Positions 50,439 through 59,787 of a stretch of DNA of 64,000 bases are shown here, piece after piece (within the stretch, counting starts at the first letter, position 1; the number at the start of each line of letters is the position of its first letter). The translations under genes were made by a program, and so were the position numbers. The notes beneath the pieces are model-generated. The model saw only the letters and a program-made list of their open reading frames with translations. It did not search any database and was not told the DNA's origin. The DNA is from Yaniella halotolerans DSM 15476. GTDB lineage: Bacteria; Actinomycetota; Actinomycetes; Actinomycetales; Micrococcaceae. The stretch lies in NCBI RefSeq assembly GCF_000420805.1, contig NZ_ATVQ01000001.1, forward strand, positions 806,001 through 870,000. Reading direction: 5' to 3'.

Positions 50439-51194
50439 CTACACAGTGGGCAGGGTAGCGGCTAGTCGTTGGGTCGCCTCGGCCAGAGCCTGGCTATGCG
50501 TCAGGAGTTGCTGGCGGTCAGCGCGAAACAGCGGGGCTGCAATGGCTACCGCACCCAGAACCGACCCCGTTGGTCCAATCACTGCCCGAGCGATGGCGTT
50601 CATGCCCAAATCGACTTCTTCTCGCTGATACACATAACCGTCGCTGCGACCGGCTGCAATTTGTTCCATGAGGCGGTTTGGTTCAACGATAGTGTGCTCG
50701 GTGCGCGATTCAAACTGCATTTCCGTCACGAGGTGCTCCACCTCTTCCTCGTCAAGCGCCGCCATAATTGCCTTGCCCATTGACGATACATGCAGCGCCA
50801 AGCGGTCCCCCGGATCGGTGGTCTGGCGGAACTCTGGCCCATCGACCGTCTGGATAGTGACGGTTTCGTGGCCATCACGCACGGAGAACAGGCAGGACTC
50901 GTTGGTCGCTGCAGACAGTGTTTTGAGGACGGGAAGTACCGAACCGTCATAGCCCCGTGCTGACGAGACTTTTTGACTGAGTTCAAACACTGCCAGTCCG
51001 ATCCGGTAGTGCTTTGTCGACGCATCGAATTCGGCATAGCCTGCGTCGGTCAGCGTATTGAGCAAGCGATATACGGTCGAAAACGGCATGCCTGACTCTT
51101 TGGCAAATACGGCTGCAGGAGCTCCCTGCGGATACTGGCTGAGCAGCCGTAAAAGTCCTAAACCTTTGATCAATGTTGAACTACCAGCACTCAC
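50439..51194 (-). CDS. IclR-family regulator of the quinate/shikimate locus
   Basis: A 251-residue IclR protein. Residues 1-75 form the winged helix ([34 protein letters not shown], split by eye). The effector domain follows, with [14 protein letters not shown] and [11 protein letters not shown]. It begins with GTG behind a GGGAGG site. It diverges from qsuD, is 43 bases upstream of aroQ on the same strand, and is the only regulator in the locus. Corynebacterium uses a LysR-type protein for its qsu genes, so an IclR here is a change of regulator. The likely effector is a pathway intermediate such as shikimate, quinate or protocatechuate. Confidence 0.9.
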   Translation of the reverse strand: MSAGSSTLIKGLGLLRLLSQYPQGAPAAVFAKESGMPFSTVYRLLNTLTDAGYAEFDASTKHYRIGLAVFELSQKVSSARGYDGSVLPVLKTLSAATNESCLFSVRDGHETVTIQTVDGPEFRQTTDPGDRLALHVSSMGKAIMAALDEEEVEHLVTEMQFESRTEHTIVEPNRLMEQIAAGRSDGYVYQREEVDLGMNAIARAVIGPTGSVLGAVAIAAPLFRADRQQLLTHSQALAEATQRLAATLPTV

Positions 51195-51253
51195 GCCAGC
51201 CTCCCTGACTTACCGTCCCACCAACGATATTGGACCAAAATTCTATGCACGCC

Positions 51254-51283
51254 TTGACACACCCCTGTGAGGTGCCCCATAGT
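51254..51283 (+). promoter_or_regulatory. Putative promoter of the qsu/TRAP operon
   Basis: A consensus TTGACA at 51254-51259 and CATAGT at 51278-51283, 18 bases apart, lie 67 bases upstream of the qsuD start. An inverted repeat follows at 51308. Confidence 0.5.
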
Positions 51284-51307
51284 TACATTATCATTATTTA
51301 ACAACAG

Positions 51308-51324
51308 TTGCCACATATTGGCAA
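51308..51324. promoter_or_regulatory. Inverted repeat, candidate IclR operator of the qsu locus
   Basis: TTGCCA and TGGCAA, five bases apart, lie between the putative promoter and the qsuD start, in the shared region with the divergent IclR gene. The position would suit a repressor. Confidence 0.45.
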
Positions 51325-51349
51325 TAGAGACTTTTGGGTGAACGGTTTT

Positions 51350-52252
51350 ATGGCACAGCGAAGTTACCTTTTGGGCCTGATTGGTGAGGGGGTTCGTCCC
51401 TCTCTGACACCACCGATGCATGAGCAAGAAGGTGCTGCCCAAAACCTCCGCTACGTCTACCGTCCGATTGATCTCACAGAACTGCAGCTGTCGGCAGCTG
51501 ACGTCGGTAGGTTACTGCGCCACGGCATAGAGCTTGGCTTTGATGCTTTCAACATCACCCACCCGTGTAAGCGAATCGTGCTGGATTATCTTGACGACGT
51601 CGACCCGGCAGCCCAACGTCTCGGTGCCTGCAATACGGTGCTGATTCGTAACGGCAACCTCATTGGCTACAACACCGACCGTTCTGGCTTTGCCTCCGGA
51701 CTACAGTTTGTCCTGCCAAACGCAGAGCTCCATGACGTCGTGCTGCTGGGCGCCGGCGGCGCCGGATCGGCGGTAGCGGATGCGCTGGTGGGTGCCGGCG
51801 TCTCGCGGCTGTCGATCATCGATCCTGAACCCGAACGCGGCGAAGGCCTCATCGACCAGCTCTATGCCGCATCCTCCGCGGATCATGACCTCGAGATCCG
51901 CATCGGGGCACCGGATGACGCTGCTGCTTGGTTGACGAACGCAACCGGTCTGGTCAATGCCAGTCCCATCGGCATGTTCTCACACCCCGGTATGCCCGTT
52001 GCACCTGATGCGCTGCATTCCGGGCTCTGGGTTGCTGACATTGTGTATCGGCCCGCCGAAACCGCGCTCATCCACGCAGCGCGTGGGCTGGGTTGCGAGG
52101 TGATGCCGGGCAAGGCCATGGCCGTGGGACAGGCCGCCGATACATTCCAGTTGGTTACCGGATTGCAACCGGACCGGACGCGCATGCGCGAACACCTCGA
52201 TGCGCTGATTGACGAAGAAGAACTCCAGGGTCGTTTTAAGGAACAAGCATGA
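51350..52252 (+). CDS. qsuD: Quinate/shikimate dehydrogenase (QsuD-like)
   Basis: A 300-residue NAD(P)-dependent dehydrogenase oxidising quinate and/or shikimate. The N-terminal substrate domain has SLTPPMHEQEGA, FNITHPCKRIVLDYLD with the catalytic lysine, and GACNTV plus GYNTDRSGF with the catalytic aspartate. The Rossmann loop is LLGAGGAGSAVADALVGAG. It closely resembles corynebacterial QsuD, as I recall it, including GEGVRPSLTPPMHE-type opening and VGQAADTFQLVTGLQPD. The ATG at 51350 opens the first strand. It overlaps qsuB by four bases (ATGA). Confidence 0.92.
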   Translation: MAQRSYLLGLIGEGVRPSLTPPMHEQEGAAQNLRYVYRPIDLTELQLSAADVGRLLRHGIELGFDAFNITHPCKRIVLDYLDDVDPAAQRLGACNTVLIRNGNLIGYNTDRSGFASGLQFVLPNAELHDVVLLGAGGAGSAVADALVGAGVSRLSIIDPEPERGEGLIDQLYAASSADHDLEIRIGAPDDAAAWLTNATGLVNASPIGMFSHPGMPVAPDALHSGLWVADIVYRPAETALIHAARGLGCEVMPGKAMAVGQAADTFQLVTGLQPDRTRMREHLDALIDEEELQGRFKEQA

Positions 52253-54090
52253 AAACATCTATCGCAACCGTGTGCCTGTCCGGCACGCTCGAAGAAAAAA
52301 TGCGGGCCTGCGCCAGAGCAGGGTTCGATGGCATTGAAATATTCGAACCCGATCTTATTGTCTCGCCGTCGTCACCGGCAGAAATCGAAGCCCTTGCCCA
52401 ACGCCTCGGACTAACGCTCGACCTCTACCAGCCGTTCCGTGATCTCGAAGGTGTCACCGAAGAACTCTTCACCGACAACCTGGCACGCCTGGAAGCAAAG
52501 TTCCAGCTCATGCAAGAACTCGGTATGGACCTCATCCTGGTCCCTTCCAACGCGGGCACTGCCACCGTCGACGACGATCAGGTCGTTGCCGATCAGCTGC
52601 GCCGGGCCGCCGAGTTAGCCGCCCAATACAATATGCGTATCGCCTACGAAGCCCTCGCCTGGGGCAGATTCGTCAACACGTACTGGCACAGTTGGCAACT
52701 CGTCGAGGAAGCGAACCACCCGAATCTTGGGATCTGCTTGGATTCGTTCCACATCCTGTCACGCCGCGATGACCCGTCTCGGATTCCCGATATTCCAGGC
52801 GAGAAGATCTTCTTTGTACAACTGGCCGACGCACCGGATCTGGGCATGGACCTACTGCCGTGGTCACGCCACCACCGTGTCTTCCCCGGGGAAGGCAGTT
52901 TCGACACCGTGGGTTTTATGGCTCATCTCACTGATGCTGGCTACGTGGGACCGCTGTCGCTGGAAATCTTTAACGACGTCTTCCGCGAAACTGATCCCGG
53001 CATCACCGCTGCCGATGGCCTCCGTTCCTTACGTTGGATCCAGCAAAGCGCCCGCGGACAGTTGGCGAAACAGAACCCACAGCGTGAAACCCTAACGGCG
53101 ATGCCTAAGATCGAACCGGTCGAATCTATCGACCACCTTGAGGTCAGCACGGATGCCCCGGATGAACTCGGGGCACTGTTGGGCACGCTGGGCTTTCGTT
53201 TTGCCGGGCAGCATCGTCGCAAAGCCGCTCAGTTATTCGTGGCCGATGATGTGAAAATCGTGGTGTCCCCAACGGCCTCGGGCGGTACGTATATCGCGTC
53301 GGTGGCCGTGCAGGTTGCCGATAGTCGTGATGCACTCGCTCGTGCAGAAGCACTTGGCGCACCGCAGATATCGCGCCCGGTCACGGCAGACGAGGTCCGG
53401 ATCTTGGGCGTCTACGGTCCAGGCGGCATGCAGATCTTCTTCGTTGACGAGCGCTCCGCGGGATGGCCGGCAGAATTCGGAGCAACCACCACGCCAGCTT
53501 CAACATCCGACAACACCGTGGCACTCGACCACATCAATGTTCCCGAAGCTCGCGATCATTTCGGCGCCTCGGTCCTGTTCACCTTGGCCACACTGCGGCT
53601 GGAACCACTGGAAGCTCAAAATGTCGCGTCGCCTCGCGGGTTGGTACATTCCCAAGCTCTAGAATCTCCCGGCGGAGGTATCCGGTGGATCTTCAACCGG
53701 GTGCCCAAAATCTACACCAACCGTGCAGGCGAACCGGTAAGGTATCCGGGTCACATCGCCCTGGAGGTCAATGACCTTGAAGCAAGAGCTCAGTCCGCCA
53801 TCGACATGGGCCTAACCGTACTACCGGTCCCGTCCAACTACTACGCGGATCTACAAGCTCGGTTCGGCCTCGATGAGGCAACGGTGACGCGCTGGCAATC
53901 GCTGGGCATGCTGTACGACCGCAATGACGACGGCGAATTCCTGCACCTCTACACCGAAACCCTCGGCGGCTTATTCATCGAACTCGTCCAGCGCAACGGC
54001 GCCTACCGCGACTACGGTCCCGGCAACGCCGCGGTGCGGTTAGCCGCCCAAGACCTGCACGAACAACAGCATCGACTCTTCAGCAACTAA
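52249..54090 (+). CDS. qsuB: 3-dehydroshikimate dehydratase fused to an HPPD-like VOC domain (QsuB-like)
   Basis: A 613-residue enzyme that dehydrates 3-dehydroshikimate to protocatechuate. Residues 1-270 are a TIM-barrel of the sugar-phosphate-isomerase type. The expected metal ligands are E134 (IAYEAL), D165 (GICLDSFH), Q191 (FFVQLADA) and E239 (SLEIFND), the same numbering I recall for bacterial QuiC/QsuB enzymes. Residues 285-600 are two VOC modules resembling hydroxyphenylpyruvate dioxygenase, opening with ESIDHLEVST; the second has ALDHINV, YPGHIALEVND and a late LGGLFIELVQRNG strand with the possible glutamate ligand. The ATGA overlap with qsuD indicates coupling. Confidence 0.94.
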   Translation: MKTSIATVCLSGTLEEKMRACARAGFDGIEIFEPDLIVSPSSPAEIEALAQRLGLTLDLYQPFRDLEGVTEELFTDNLARLEAKFQLMQELGMDLILVPSNAGTATVDDDQVVADQLRRAAELAAQYNMRIAYEALAWGRFVNTYWHSWQLVEEANHPNLGICLDSFHILSRRDDPSRIPDIPGEKIFFVQLADAPDLGMDLLPWSRHHRVFPGEGSFDTVGFMAHLTDAGYVGPLSLEIFNDVFRETDPGITAADGLRSLRWIQQSARGQLAKQNPQRETLTAMPKIEPVESIDHLEVSTDAPDELGALLGTLGFRFAGQHRRKAAQLFVADDVKIVVSPTASGGTYIASVAVQVADSRDALARAEALGAPQISRPVTADEVRILGVYGPGGMQIFFVDERSAGWPAEFGATTTPASTSDNTVALDHINVPEARDHFGASVLFTLATLRLEPLEAQNVASPRGLVHSQALESPGGGIRWIFNRVPKIYTNRAGEPVRYPGHIALEVNDLEARAQSAIDMGLTVLPVPSNYYADLQARFGLDEATVTRWQSLGMLYDRNDDGEFLHLYTETLGGLFIELVQRNGAYRDYGPGNAAVRLAAQDLHEQQHRLFSN

Positions 54091-54132
54091 AAACTTTTCG
54101 CAATATAGAACTATTCACAAGGGGGCTGTGCC

Positions 54133-54690
54133 ATGGAGCACGCAGTCGAACCTTTCGACATCATGGGGAAGCGACCGCGCCCCAGAGCACTCAAGGCGTT
54201 ACAGAAATTCGAGGAGTTTCTGGGCGCTGGACTCATCCTGTTCATCCTGGTGTTGATCAGTGTCCAGGTCTTCCAGCGCTATTTTCCGGTGGCAACCTCA
54301 CCCTGGATCGGTGAGCTCTCACGCTATTCGCTCATGGCGCTGACCTTCCTGATGGTTGGCTCGCTGGTTGGGCAAGGTCGGCATATCAGCATCGATGTCA
54401 TCCTCAAGGTCGGTTCGGAATCATCACGCCGGGTGGTCATCGTCGTTTCGTCGATCATCGTTGCGATGTGCTGCGCGGCCTTCGCCCAAGAGTCCTTTGC
54501 CCTCGTCACCGCTGATACGGAACAGACCCTGGCCATTACGGGGATTCCGCTGTGGGTGCTCTATCTGGTGCCGCTAGTGGCGTTTACGTCGGCCACGCTC
54601 CAGGCGCTCTTCAATATCGTCTACGCGCCCGAAGAGAATCTCGTACCGGTCGAAGAACCGTCCGACGTTGAACTGGAGGACCAGCTATGA
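54133..54690 (+). CDS. TRAP transporter small permease (DctQ type)
   Basis: A 185-residue membrane protein with four hydrophobic helices. Family marks are FEEFLGAGLILFILVLISVQVFQRYF, WIGELSRYSLMALTFLMVGSLVGQGRHIS, and the final PLWVLYLVPLVAFTSATLQALF. DctQ proteins pair with the large DctM permease. It starts 42 bases after qsuB with a GGGGGCTGTG site and overlaps the DctM start by four bases. Its place directly after qsuB implies import of quinate or shikimate. Confidence 0.92.
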   Translation: MEHAVEPFDIMGKRPRPRALKALQKFEEFLGAGLILFILVLISVQVFQRYFPVATSPWIGELSRYSLMALTFLMVGSLVGQGRHISIDVILKVGSESSRRVVIVVSSIIVAMCCAAFAQESFALVTADTEQTLAITGIPLWVLYLVPLVAFTSATLQALFNIVYAPEENLVPVEEPSDVELEDQL

Positions 54691-55961
54691 GCTTACTCAT
54701 CCTCGCGGTCGCCATTGCGATCCTGCTGATCATTCGAGTTCCCGTCGGTCTGGCCTTCCTGGGCCCGTCCCTGATGTACATGTTGATGTCCGGTAACTCT
54801 CCGGGCTTTGCGATGCGGATCGCGGCCGAAGGCACCGCCAGTTTCCCGCTGCTTGCTGTTCCACTGTTTATCCTCTTGGGGACGCTGGCGAACTCCGCGG
54901 GCATCGCTGATCGCATCTTCGATTTCGCGCTGGCCCTGCTGGGTCGGGTGCGCGGCAGTCTCGGCTACGTCAACGTGGCCTCGAGTGTCGGTTTTTCCTG
55001 GATGTCGGGTTCGGCACTGGCCGACTCTGCGGCGCTAGGCAAAATCATGGTGCCGGCCATGGAGAAAACGGGATATCGGCGCGGATTTGCCACCGGTCTC
55101 ACCGCCTCGGCGACACTCATCTCCCCGATGATGCCGCCTTCCATCCCGGCGGTTATTTTCGCCTCGGTAGCCACCGTGTCAACGGGCGCGCTCTTTGCCG
55201 CCTCCGTCCTGCCGGCGCTCATTCTGGCCGCAGCCCTGCTGGTCACGGTCTATCTGTACGTGCGCAAAAACAGTGAACTGGAGAAATCCCCACGATCCGC
55301 CGAACAAATCAAAGCCGCGTCGATTCGCGTCATCGGTCCGGTGTTGACCCCCGTCATCATCCTCGGTGGTATTCTCGGCGGGTTCTTCACCCCGACCGAA
55401 GCCGCCGCCATCGGTGTGCTCTACATCCTGGCCCTGGGCTTTATCTACCGCACCCTGACGTTCAAGGGCGTGCTCAATGCACTACGTGAAACAGCCGTGA
55501 CCACGGGCTCGATCATGCTCATCATTGCGGCCGCGTCGCTGTTGGGCTGGGTCCTATCCCGCGAACAGGTGCCACAAAACCTGGCAGATTTCATGACGTC
55601 GAATATCTCAAGCCCGGTACTGTTCTTACTGGCGGTCAACCTGCTGCTGATCATTCTGGGAGCATTCATCGACGCGACCGCCGTCATTTTGATCACGGTG
55701 CCGGTGCTGCTGCCAATCGCCGTCGAGTTCGGTGTGGACCCCGTCCACTTCGGTGTCGTGATGATTCTGAACCTCATGATCGGTCTACTCACCCCACCGG
55801 TGGGCAGCGTGCTGTTCGTCATGAGCTCGGTTGTGCGCACTCCGATAGAAACCGTGTTCAAGGGCGTCGCACCATTCTTGATCCCTATGTTCCTGGTGCT
55901 GCTGCTGTTGACCTTCTTCCCTGCTATCGTCACCTTCGTTCCGAATCTGCTTGGATTCTGA
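54687..55961 (+). CDS. TRAP transporter large permease (DctM type)
   Basis: A 424-residue membrane protein with about 12 helices forming the Na+-driven transport channel. Family marks are VPVGLAFLGPSLMYML, FPLLAVPLFILLGTLANSAGIADRIFDFA (split by eye), GSALADSAALGKIMVPAMEKTGY, and ISPMMPPSIPAVIFASV. A late NLMIGLLTPPVGSVLFVMSSV segment is typical. It overlaps the small permease by four bases (ATGA), and the binding-protein gene follows 15 bases later. Confidence 0.95.
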   Translation: MSLLILAVAIAILLIIRVPVGLAFLGPSLMYMLMSGNSPGFAMRIAAEGTASFPLLAVPLFILLGTLANSAGIADRIFDFALALLGRVRGSLGYVNVASSVGFSWMSGSALADSAALGKIMVPAMEKTGYRRGFATGLTASATLISPMMPPSIPAVIFASVATVSTGALFAASVLPALILAAALLVTVYLYVRKNSELEKSPRSAEQIKAASIRVIGPVLTPVIILGGILGGFFTPTEAAAIGVLYILALGFIYRTLTFKGVLNALRETAVTTGSIMLIIAAASLLGWVLSREQVPQNLADFMTSNISSPVLFLLAVNLLLIILGAFIDATAVILITVPVLLPIAVEFGVDPVHFGVVMILNLMIGLLTPPVGSVLFVMSSVVRTPIETVFKGVAPFLIPMFLVLLLLTFFPAIVTFVPNLLGF

Positions 55962-55976
55962 GAGGCGGAAATTATT

Positions 55977-56990
55977 ATGAAGTATCAGAAAAGTTGGGGC
56001 GCATTCGCAGCAGGAACCGTCCTCGTTGGAACCACGCTGGTTGGCATGCCATCGCTGCATCATTTCGCAACGCAGGGCTCCGAACAGCTCTCGTTTGCGA
56101 ACTCCTATACCCTGAATCACCCGCATAATGCGTGCGGGACGGCACTTGTGCAGCAGGATATGAACGACGCCGATGTGCAGATCGATACCTATCCGTCCTC
56201 GCAGCTCGGTGGTGATACCGATCGTTTCACCTCGATGATGAACGGCGATATCGATCTTGATCTCCAGGGCAGTTCAGCGTTGGCATCGGTCCACGAGCCG
56301 ATCGGTGTGCTCGACATGGCCTATGTCTTTGATGATGCCGACCACCTGTTCCGCTGGTTTGATAGCGACGCCTCCGATGAGGTCATCAACTCGTTCGAAG
56401 AGGAAACCGGCGTCAAGGTCCTGGATATTTGGTATCAGGGCGACCGCACCTTCTCGGCTAACGCCCCGATTCGCGAACCGTCAGATCTCGATGGGCTACG
56501 ACTGAGGTATCCGGATTCACCGGCGCACCTGATGTCGGCAGAAGCCATGGGCGTTGAGCCGGTGGCCGTTGCGGTCGAGGAAGTCTATATGGCCCTGCAG
56601 CAGGGCATCGCCGACGGGCAAGAAAACCCGATCGCCTACACCGCCCAGAACAGTCTGGACGAAGTGGTCGACTACGTGAGTCTCTCGCGGCACGCCGTCG
56701 GCAGCCAGTTGGTGATCGTCGCCGATGAAACTTGGGAGCGGCTCTCCGCCGAGCAGCAACAACAGCTGCAAGCATCTGTTACCGAAACGCGCAGTGAAAA
56801 CCGGGCGTGTGCTGAAGCCGAAGAAGAGGAAGTGCTCACTCGCTGGGCCGAACAGGGTACGCCGACCGTCATCGAGGATGTCGACCGTGACGCGTTCCGC
56901 GACAAGGCACTGGAGCATTTAGAAAACAATCTCAGTGCCGGCGAACTGGAAACCCTGGAGAGCATTCGTTCCGTTGCCGACGAGGGCTAA
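55977..56990 (+). CDS. TRAP transporter substrate-binding protein (DctP type)
   Basis: A 337-residue exported binding protein. The N-terminal hydrophobic segment (about 8-27) acts as signal or anchor; no lipobox cysteine is seen, so cleavage or membrane retention is uncertain. The DctP fold follows: FANSYTLNHPHNACGTAL, a VQIDTYPSSQLGGDTDRFTSMMNGDIDL segment (split by eye), the carboxylate-binding arginine region DLDGLRLRYPDSP, and VEEVYMALQQGIADGQENP. It completes the TRAP system, presumably for quinate or shikimate given the operon. Confidence 0.92.
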   Translation: MKYQKSWGAFAAGTVLVGTTLVGMPSLHHFATQGSEQLSFANSYTLNHPHNACGTALVQQDMNDADVQIDTYPSSQLGGDTDRFTSMMNGDIDLDLQGSSALASVHEPIGVLDMAYVFDDADHLFRWFDSDASDEVINSFEEETGVKVLDIWYQGDRTFSANAPIREPSDLDGLRLRYPDSPAHLMSAEAMGVEPVAVAVEEVYMALQQGIADGQENPIAYTAQNSLDEVVDYVSLSRHAVGSQLVIVADETWERLSAEQQQQLQASVTETRSENRACAEAEEEEVLTRWAEQGTPTVIEDVDRDAFRDKALEHLENNLSAGELETLESIRSVADEG

Positions 56991-57001
56991 TCCCTCAGCG
57001 G

Positions 57002-57778
57002 CTAGTCAGCGACGGGCACGACCATCGGGGTCCCACTCCACGGATCCGATCCGATCATGGACTCCATGCCAAAGACGTCGGTAATCAGCTGCGTGGTCAG
57101 AATATCGTGCGGTGTACCCTGGGCTACAATAGCACCACGATGCATGACCACCAGCTCATCGGCGTACCGGGCCGCTTGATTCAAATCGTGCAGTACCGCC
57201 AACACGGTGCGACCGTTCGCGGTAATCGCCCGGCATAACCGCAAGACCTCTATCTGGTGTGAAATATCCAGAAACGACGTCGGTTCATCGAGCAAAACGT
57301 ATTGGGTTTGCTGCGCCAAAACCATTGCCAGCCAGGCCCGTTGGCGCTGCCCACCCGAGAGTTCATCGATCGGAAAATCAGCAAACGCCGTCATACCGGT
57401 GTCTTCCAGCGCCTGTGCGATGGCCGCCGGATCGTCGGCGGACCACTGTTTGAGCGGCCGATGATACGGATACCGGCCGCGAGCCACGAGTCCTCGGACC
57501 GTGACACCATCGGGCACGACGGGGTGTTGTGGCAGTAACGCGATGCGTTGGGCAAGCAGTTTGGGTTTGAGTTTCTGCAGCGGCTTGTCATCGAGCTGCA
57601 CCATGTCGGCCTGCGCGGTGAGGACTCGCGATAACGATTTCACCAGGGTCGATTTGCCGCAACCGTTGGGACCAATGACGGCGGTGAAACGACCTTCCGG
57701 CACGGTGAAGTCCAGCTCGGATAACACCGGGGCGGCACCGTAACCTACGGTGAGGTGGGTGGCGGTCAGTCCGGTCAT
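57002..57778 (-). CDS. Iron-siderophore ABC transporter ATPase
   Basis: A 258-residue FecE/FhuC-type ATPase. The Walker A is GPNGCGKSTL, the signature LSGGQRQRAWLAMVLAQ, and the Walker B YVLLDEPTSFLD with H-loop VLHDLNQAARYADE. It energises ferric-siderophore import by the two permeases encoded upstream, with which it overlaps by four bases (57775-57778). It is last in the five-gene iron operon and convergent with the TRAP genes, 11 bases from the dctP stop. Confidence 0.95.
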   Translation of the reverse strand: MTGLTATHLTVGYGAAPVLSELDFTVPEGRFTAVIGPNGCGKSTLVKSLSRVLTAQADMVQLDDKPLQKLKPKLLAQRIALLPQHPVVPDGVTVRGLVARGRYPYHRPLKQWSADDPAAIAQALEDTGMTAFADFPIDELSGGQRQRAWLAMVLAQQTQYVLLDEPTSFLDISHQIEVLRLCRAITANGRTVLAVLHDLNQAARYADELVVMHRGAIVAQGTPHDILTTQLITDVFGMESMIGSDPWSGTPMVVPVAD

Positions 57779-58803
57779 GATTGTCCTTTCCTAAATTCGG
57801 TCAGCAGCAGATACCCCAAAAACACTCCCCCAAAGCCCGCGGTAATGATGCCGACGGGCAGGTCCTCGACGAGCGGGAGTTGCTGAACTGCCAGGTCGGC
57901 CAGCACCATGAGTAGCGCACCGGTCAGCGCACTGCCCACCAAGTTGGGGCCCGACGTTCGCGTGAGCATGCGAGCTGCGTGCGGGCTCATCAGTGCGACG
58001 AAGGCGATGGGTCCGGCCACGGCAACAGCCATTGCGGCCAACACCACGGAAACCAGAATCGCCTGGGTGCGCGTGGCAGCGGCTTTACCACCCAGCGAGG
58101 TGGTCAGTTCGTCGCCTAGTTCCATCAGCTCTAACCGCGGCGAGAGCCACAGGATCACGGGGAAGGCTAACACCAGGGTGGCGGCGATGAGTCCGACCTG
58201 GCCTATATCGCGGGAGTTCAGGCTACCCACCAGATAGGCGGTTAGTCGGCTGGCTTCATCACGCAGAGTGGCCGTGACCACGAACTGGGTGACCGCGGTG
58301 GCAATGGCCGCGACCGCGATCCCAGAAATAATGACTTTCGACGTCGACGACAACCCGCTGCCGGTCGATACAATCACCAGGCCGATGGCGATGCCTGCTC
58401 CGGCAAGCGCACCAACCGCTGTCGGAATCGCCCACGGTAACAGCGATGCCGCGGCCACCCCAGCCCCGGCGCCTGCTGCTAGACCAAGTACATCCGGGCT
58501 ACCCAGCGGATTGCGCGTCACATTTTGGAACAGTGCACCGGAGAGTCCGAATGCGGCACCCGCCATGATGGCAATCAGCACCCTGGGGCCGCGCACGCGT
58601 TGCAGCACAAATTCGGTTGCCGTACTGGCTTCACCGCTCAGGATGTCGACGAAGTCGGCCGGGCTCAGGCCAAGTTTGCCCAGCATCAACGTCGCAGCGG
58701 CCAGCGACAGGATCGCCGCCGTCATCACCAACCAAATCAGTACGCTCCGACGGCGGTAGCCCAGAGCGATGCGCTCACCCACACGGAACATCTTGACGGT
58801 CAT
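57775..58803 (-). CDS. Iron-siderophore ABC transporter permease (FecD/FepG-like)
   Basis: A 342-residue membrane protein with about ten helices of the FecCD family. Landmarks are RVLIAIMAGAAFGLSGALFQ, TRNPLGSPDVLGLAAGAGAGV, MELGDELTTSLGGKAAATR (the loop that docks the ATPase) and GPIAFVALMSPHAARML. It overlaps both neighbouring genes by four bases, so translation is tightly coupled in the operon. Confidence 0.94.
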   Translation of the reverse strand: MTVKMFRVGERIALGYRRRSVLIWLVMTAAILSLAAATLMLGKLGLSPADFVDILSGEASTATEFVLQRVRGPRVLIAIMAGAAFGLSGALFQNVTRNPLGSPDVLGLAAGAGAGVAAASLLPWAIPTAVGALAGAGIAIGLVIVSTGSGLSSTSKVIISGIAVAAIATAVTQFVVTATLRDEASRLTAYLVGSLNSRDIGQVGLIAATLVLAFPVILWLSPRLELMELGDELTTSLGGKAAATRTQAILVSVVLAAMAVAVAGPIAFVALMSPHAARMLTRTSGPNLVGSALTGALLMVLADLAVQQLPLVEDLPVGIITAGFGGVFLGYLLLTEFRKGQS

Positions 58804-59780
58804 TTCATCACCGCCCCGCGCCGCACGGCGGCCAGTAAGAATGGTGCACCAATAAATGCGGTGACGATCCCGACCATCAATTCCTGTGGTCGAATGAGTA
58901 CGCGCGCCAGAATGTCAGCGGCGACCAACGCCAGGGCTCCCCCGACGACGGCGGCTGGGATACGCCAGCGGAAGTCGTCACCGAACATCGCCCTGATGAT
59001 GTGCGGGACGGCCAGTCCGATAAAACTAATGGGCCCGGCGATCGCAGTAGCCGCCGCGGCTAACAGCGCAGCCGCGATAATACCGATCAGCCGGGTTTGT
59101 CCGATGCGGAACCCCAGCGAGATCGCGGTTTCATCCCCCAGTGCCAGCGCGTTCAACCCTTGTCCGATGCCCAAGGCCAGCACGATACCTAGCACCAAGG
59201 GCACCGCAACCTGGCTGAGCTGTGCTAATTCAACGCCGGCCAGTGAGCCAACCATCCAGTACCTATAGGAGTCAAAAACCGTGGGCTTCAACAGCACCAT
59301 GGCGTTGATATAGGCGTAGAGCACCGCCGAGATCACGGCCCCGGCAAGGATCAAGGGCACGATACCGCGCGCCGAAGACCTCCCGCCGAGCGCGAGCACA
59401 ACAAGCACCGCCAGTACCGCACCGATGAGTGCGAAGAACATCGTCGAGGTGGCCCCGAGCGCACCCAACAAGGCGGTTCCGGTAACCACCGCCGCCGAAG
59501 CGCCCACCCCGATGCCCAAGATGCCAGGCTCCCCCAGCGGGTTGCGGGTAATCCCCTGGATCAACGTGCCCGACACGGCCAGCCCGGCGCCAACGATTGC
59601 CCCCATCACGGTGCGCGGGATACGCGAATCCACCACGCTGGTCAGGTAGGCATCGCCCGTCGACGACAGCGCGGCCACGACGTCGGAAATGCCGTTGGGG
59701 CGGCTGCCGAGGAACAGACTCGTCAGACAGGTTACCGCCAGAGCAAGCACCAGGGCGGCGAGGATGATGGCTCGGCGCAT
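58800..59780 (-). CDS. Iron-siderophore ABC transporter permease (FecC/FepD-like)
   Basis: A 326-residue membrane protein, the second FecCD permease: RTVMGAIVGAGLAVSGTLIQGIT, TRNPLGEPGILGIGVGASAAV, ALALGDETAISLGFRIGQTR (ATPase-docking loop), and GPISFIGLAVPHIIRAMFG. The ATG at 59780 is preferred to a TTG 14 codons upstream, which would overlap the binding-protein gene by 35 bases; here it lies seven bases after that stop. Confidence 0.93.
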   Translation of the reverse strand: MRRAIILAALVLALAVTCLTSLFLGSRPNGISDVVAALSSTGDAYLTSVVDSRIPRTVMGAIVGAGLAVSGTLIQGITRNPLGEPGILGIGVGASAAVVTGTALLGALGATSTMFFALIGAVLAVLVVLALGGRSSARGIVPLILAGAVISAVLYAYINAMVLLKPTVFDSYRYWMVGSLAGVELAQLSQVAVPLVLGIVLALGIGQGLNALALGDETAISLGFRIGQTRLIGIIAAALLAAAATAIAGPISFIGLAVPHIIRAMFGDDFRWRIPAAVVGGALALVAADILARVLIRPQELMVGIVTAFIGAPFLLAAVRRGAVMK

Positions 59781-59787
59781 GACGGCG

